Positions 61,661 to 64,000 of a stretch of 64,000 nt of DNA are shown piece after piece. The notes beneath the pieces were generated by a model, which worked only from the letters and a program-made list of their open reading frames with translations, was not told the origin of the DNA and made no database searches. The position numbers and the translations under genes are program-made. The DNA lies in assembly GCA_010692645.1 (NCBI GenBank), contig JAAHGS010000018.1, forward strand, positions 62,588-126,587, given 5' to 3'. The first letter of the stretch is position 1. Each line of letters starts with the position of its first letter. This DNA is from Symploca sp. SIO2E9 (GTDB lineage Bacteria > Cyanobacteriota > Cyanobacteriia > Cyanobacteriales > Coleofasciculaceae).

Positions 61661-62587
61661 ATGAAAATCCGCCGACGCTCTCCTAACCCAGCTGTTGATC
61701 TGAGCATACTCCGTTATCAAGTTGCTCTTCCAGACGCCGAACCGCGCCATATCCTTGAAGAAATTGTCTGGCACAAAGAGAAGGAAGTTGACAACATGCG
61801 TGAACGTCTTCCTTTGGTCAAGTTGCGCCAAAGGGTGTCCAATGCAGCAAATACACGCAACTTCAGGCAAGCCCTACTCACAGGCCCGACAGCTCCTGCC
61901 TTAATTGCCGAAGTCAAAAAGGCTTCCCCCAGTAAGGGCTTACTGCGAGAAGATTTTGATCCAGTGGCGATTGCTAAAGCTTACAGTCTCGGAGGTGCTA
62001 GCGCCATCTCGGTGCTGACTGATCAAAAATTTTTTCAAGGTAGTTGGGAGAACTTAGCAAAAGTTCGCAGTGCCGTTGAATTGCCAGTGCTATGTAAAGA
62101 TTTTATAATCTACCCCTACCAAATTTATCTTGCCCGCAGCTACGGAGCTGACGCTGTCTTGCTAATTGCCGCTATTTTGTCTACTCAAGACTTGCAATAC
62201 TTTGTTAAAATTACCAAAGGTCTGTCGATGACACCCTTGATTGAAGTCCATAATCTCTCCGAGTTAGACCGCGTTTTAAGATTAGATGGAGTTAACCTGG
62301 TTGGTATCAACAATCGTAACTTAGAGGACTTTTCAGTTGATCTGCAAACAACCTGCAAAATTATGGCGGCGCGGGGCAACCAACTTAAGGAACGTGACAT
62401 TGTTGTAGTGAGTGAATCAGGACTACATGCAACTGCCGGTCTAGAAATGGTAGCATCTGCGGGTGCGGCAGCTGTTCTCATTGGCGAGTCGCTAGTAAAA
62501 CAGTCCGATCCTGCTGTAGCAATCACCAAGCTGTTCCAAACTAGAGGAACTCAAAGCTCATCTCCAGGGACAAGGAATGACAAGTAA
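61661..62587 (+). CDS. trpC: Indole-3-glycerol phosphate synthase
   Basis: The 308-residue (beta/alpha)8 enzyme closes the indole ring in tryptophan synthesis. The ATG at 61661 ([14 protein letters not shown]) is chosen over an upstream TTG because homologues begin there. Motifs: '[22 protein letters not shown]', catalytic Lys in '[15 protein letters not shown]' and '[27 protein letters not shown]', '[16 protein letters not shown]', 'VVSESGL'. The bases just before and over the start codon are nearly repeated at 40160. It is not in a trp operon. Confidence 0.95.
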   Translation: MKIRRRSPNPAVDLSILRYQVALPDAEPRHILEEIVWHKEKEVDNMRERLPLVKLRQRVSNAANTRNFRQALLTGPTAPALIAEVKKASPSKGLLREDFDPVAIAKAYSLGGASAISVLTDQKFFQGSWENLAKVRSAVELPVLCKDFIIYPYQIYLARSYGADAVLLIAAILSTQDLQYFVKITKGLSMTPLIEVHNLSELDRVLRLDGVNLVGINNRNLEDFSVDLQTTCKIMAARGNQLKERDIVVVSESGLHATAGLEMVASAGAAAVLIGESLVKQSDPAVAITKLFQTRGTQSSSPGTRNDK

Positions 62588-62842
62588 AGGATAGAATAAA
62601 GCCTCTACAACCTTCAAACTAAATTTATGCGGATAATTATTCAGTTTAGAATACCACTTAAGATGTTGTCGTCTTAGGGAGTAATCATCAAACACAAACT
62701 GCACCATAGCATAATGGAAATAACTCTCCAGCAAGCTAAGGGTTTTTAGAGCATTAAATATATATAGCAGGACTAGTGTAACCTAAACTTGCATTAGCTA
62801 ACGCTACCGCCGATTAATCCATTTGAGGTATAACCAGGTTTC

Positions 62843-63151
62843 ATGGAGCCAATCCCTCTTCCCTCTTTTATCCACTATGAGCTGCTCCTCCAACTTCTAG
62901 AGCGCCAAACTTCTTTTGCCGCCAGTCAAAAGCCAGAAGTTAGAGATCAGGTTCAGGAACTGATTATCACTCTTCGTAAAGCCTTAGCACAGCAAAAGCA
63001 ACTTGAACAAAGTTGCCAGCAAGCCAATTTGCCTATAGAACACCGTTGGTCTCTCAACAGCACTAGTTTAGATCAAGAACAATCTTCAGAAGTTTTCCCA
63101 CTAGAAACTAAGCCCGAAATCGGTAAGATCAAAGGCGCTCAGCACTCTTGA
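62843..63151 (+). CDS. DUF5340-type small cyanobacterial protein
   Basis: The 102-residue protein begins 'MEPIPLPSFIHYELLLQLLERQTSFAA', followed by a helix 'VRDQVQELIITLRKALAQQKQLEQSCQ'. This matches the cyanobacteria-only DUF5340 family as I remember it. The C-terminal 40 residues are acidic and probably flexible. No signal peptide. The function is unknown. The start is ATG at 62843. Confidence 0.7.
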   Translation: MEPIPLPSFIHYELLLQLLERQTSFAASQKPEVRDQVQELIITLRKALAQQKQLEQSCQQANLPIEHRWSLNSTSLDQEQSSEVFPLETKPEIGKIKGAQHS

Positions 63152-63354
63152 AAAAGTAAAGAGTTGCTTGGCAACAAGGTAGAGAGGGTATTAGAGTAAC
63201 TTGACTTTAATACCTTTTCTTTACCTTTAATAAAGTTGGTATGAATTCAAATACCCGCCAGAGAAATGTGCAAAATTTCGAGTATAATTGAGAAATATCC
63301 ACAACTAAGCCTCTCAGGCTTGGTTGTGGGATGCTAAGTGCAGCAATGGTAAAA

Positions 63355-63448
63355 GGGTGAGCGAAAAAAGAGTGGGGGAACGAGTAAGCAGACGCTCCAG
63401 ACGCGGAGACAGGTCGAATTGAAATTCCAACCAAAATTTCTCTCACCC
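63355..63448. mobile_element. MITE-like element, family D copy 3, with near-perfect 9-bp duplication
   Basis: The ends GGGTGAGCGAAAAAAG and, inverted, GGGTGAGAGAAATTTTGG belong to the family at 11649 and 46100. The flanks are ATGGTAAAA (63346-63354) and ATGTTAAAA (63449-63457), eight of nine equal, as expected for an older target duplication. The core has one CTCCAGACGCGGAGACAGGT unit. Confidence 0.85.
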
Positions 63449-63475
63449 ATGTTAAAAAAAACAAAATTAAGATTT

Positions 63476-63718
63476 TTACATTACTTGCTCAACTTCAACA
63501 ATTTCAGGGATTGATTCTCGCAAGCGCCTCTCAATACCCATTCTCAGGGTCATGGCTGAACTAGGGCAAGAGCCACATGCCCCCTGGAGCCGGAGTTTAA
63601 CAACAGCCCCGTCCAACCCCACTAGCTCGACATTGCCCCCATCAGCCATTAAGTATGGACGCATTTCGTCCAATAGATTTTCGACGTTTTCAGTAGTTAG
63701 TGCCATTTCTTCGGACAT
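63476..63718 (-). CDS. nfu: NifU-like iron-sulfur scaffold protein (Nfu)
   Basis: The 80-residue protein is the stand-alone C-terminal domain of NifU, a carrier that assembles and hands over [4Fe-4S] clusters, important for photosystem I in cyanobacteria. '[58 protein letters not shown]' contains the cluster-binding CGSC pair. AGAGG lies six bases before ATG 63718, which favours it over the ATG at 63706. Confidence 0.94.
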   Translation of the reverse strand: MSEEMALTTENVENLLDEMRPYLMADGGNVELVGLDGAVVKLRLQGACGSCPSSAMTLRMGIERRLRESIPEIVEVEQVM

Positions 63719-64000
63719 AGTTTACCTCTTGTTGAGATCCTTCCCCGGTAAATCGTTTAGGTGCGCAACACAGCTGTGGAGTGAACCTCCACAGGGGTTG
63801 CACCTGGGCGATATGCTCCCCTACTTAATCGAAGATTACAGTAGAGGCTTTGGTAAGAATAACTTCTTCGGCTTCCTGGTTGTTCTCTTACAAAGTTTTA
63901 TCCTAGCACATTTGTTGAACAAGCAGCTCTGATTATGTGTTTTGCTAAACATTTAATAAGTCAATGGAGTCAGTTGACTGACTGGTGATCATCACAGGTT
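63719..64000. other. Upstream region of nfu, right edge of window
   Basis: About 280 bp with the small palindrome GGAGTGAACCTCCACAGGGGTTGCACC. No gene that I can support continues to the window edge. Confidence 0.35.

Overview
The window is a chromosomal segment of a cyanobacterium. The evidence is the scattered HIP1 octamer GCGATCGC, the secE-nusG-rplK-rplA-rplJ-rplL block, RpaB, cyAbrB, an SLH-OprB iron porin, a complex C (cytochrome b6) cofactor-assembly protein, a DUF2157/GDYXXLXY gene pair and the SphR-SphS-PhoU phosphate module. The dense interspersed repeats, the 7- and 8-bp short tandem repeats and the gene families fit a Nostocales- or Chroococcidiopsis-like genome. I cannot name a genus from sequence alone.

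Layout. 1-1.3 kb: a deletion joins the 3'-truncated end of a serine hydrolase to a 5'-truncated aldo/keto reductase. 1.9-12 kb: housekeeping and cell-surface genes (rsmG, an ABC ATPase, a TPR protein, a GIY-YIG protein, a phosphoesterase, an SLH protein, a Ser/Thr kinase). 11.7-16.4 kb: ribosomal protein and transcription block on the minus strand with tRNA-Trp. 16.5-18.1 kb: an intact RNA-guided nuclease gene, iscB, with its upstream omegaRNA region. 18.5-24 kb: iron porin, then phoU, sphS and sphR. 24-35 kb: creatininase, a CRP-type regulator, radA, rpaB, the complex C assembly/DUF2157/GDYXXLXY group, sppA and fni. 35-49 kb: pyrR, a six-repeat peptidoglycan-binding protein, cbiB, Rrf2, cyAbrB, a PMT-type glycosyltransferase, a Na+/H+ antiporter, cobI and a TonB-like protein. 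49.6-54 kb: rfbB, an IS607 element (serine recombinase plus TnpB) and an aminotransferase stump. 54-57.2 kb: the most unusual locus, a sigma-70-type gene whose region 4 and linker have been tandemly duplicated to about four copies, cut by small insertions, followed by a secreted cysteine-containing small protein and preceded by an array of about 13 CTCATCT-type repeats. 57.2-64 kb: murA (its 3' end fused to a tnpB relic), tRNA-Leu, trmH, lpdA, trpC, a DUF5340 protein and an Nfu scaffold.

The other main theme is small mobile DNA. At least four MITE-like families are visible, one of them with 9-bp target duplications. There are also many palindromic TnpB-element ends, some forming miniature elements that keep both ends but lack a gene. 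With iscB and the IS607 tnpB, this 64 kb holds two intact OMEGA-type nuclease genes and several possible orphan guide-RNA ends. The best candidates for something undescribed are the multi-region-4 sigma locus and the orphan omegaRNA-like miniature elements.
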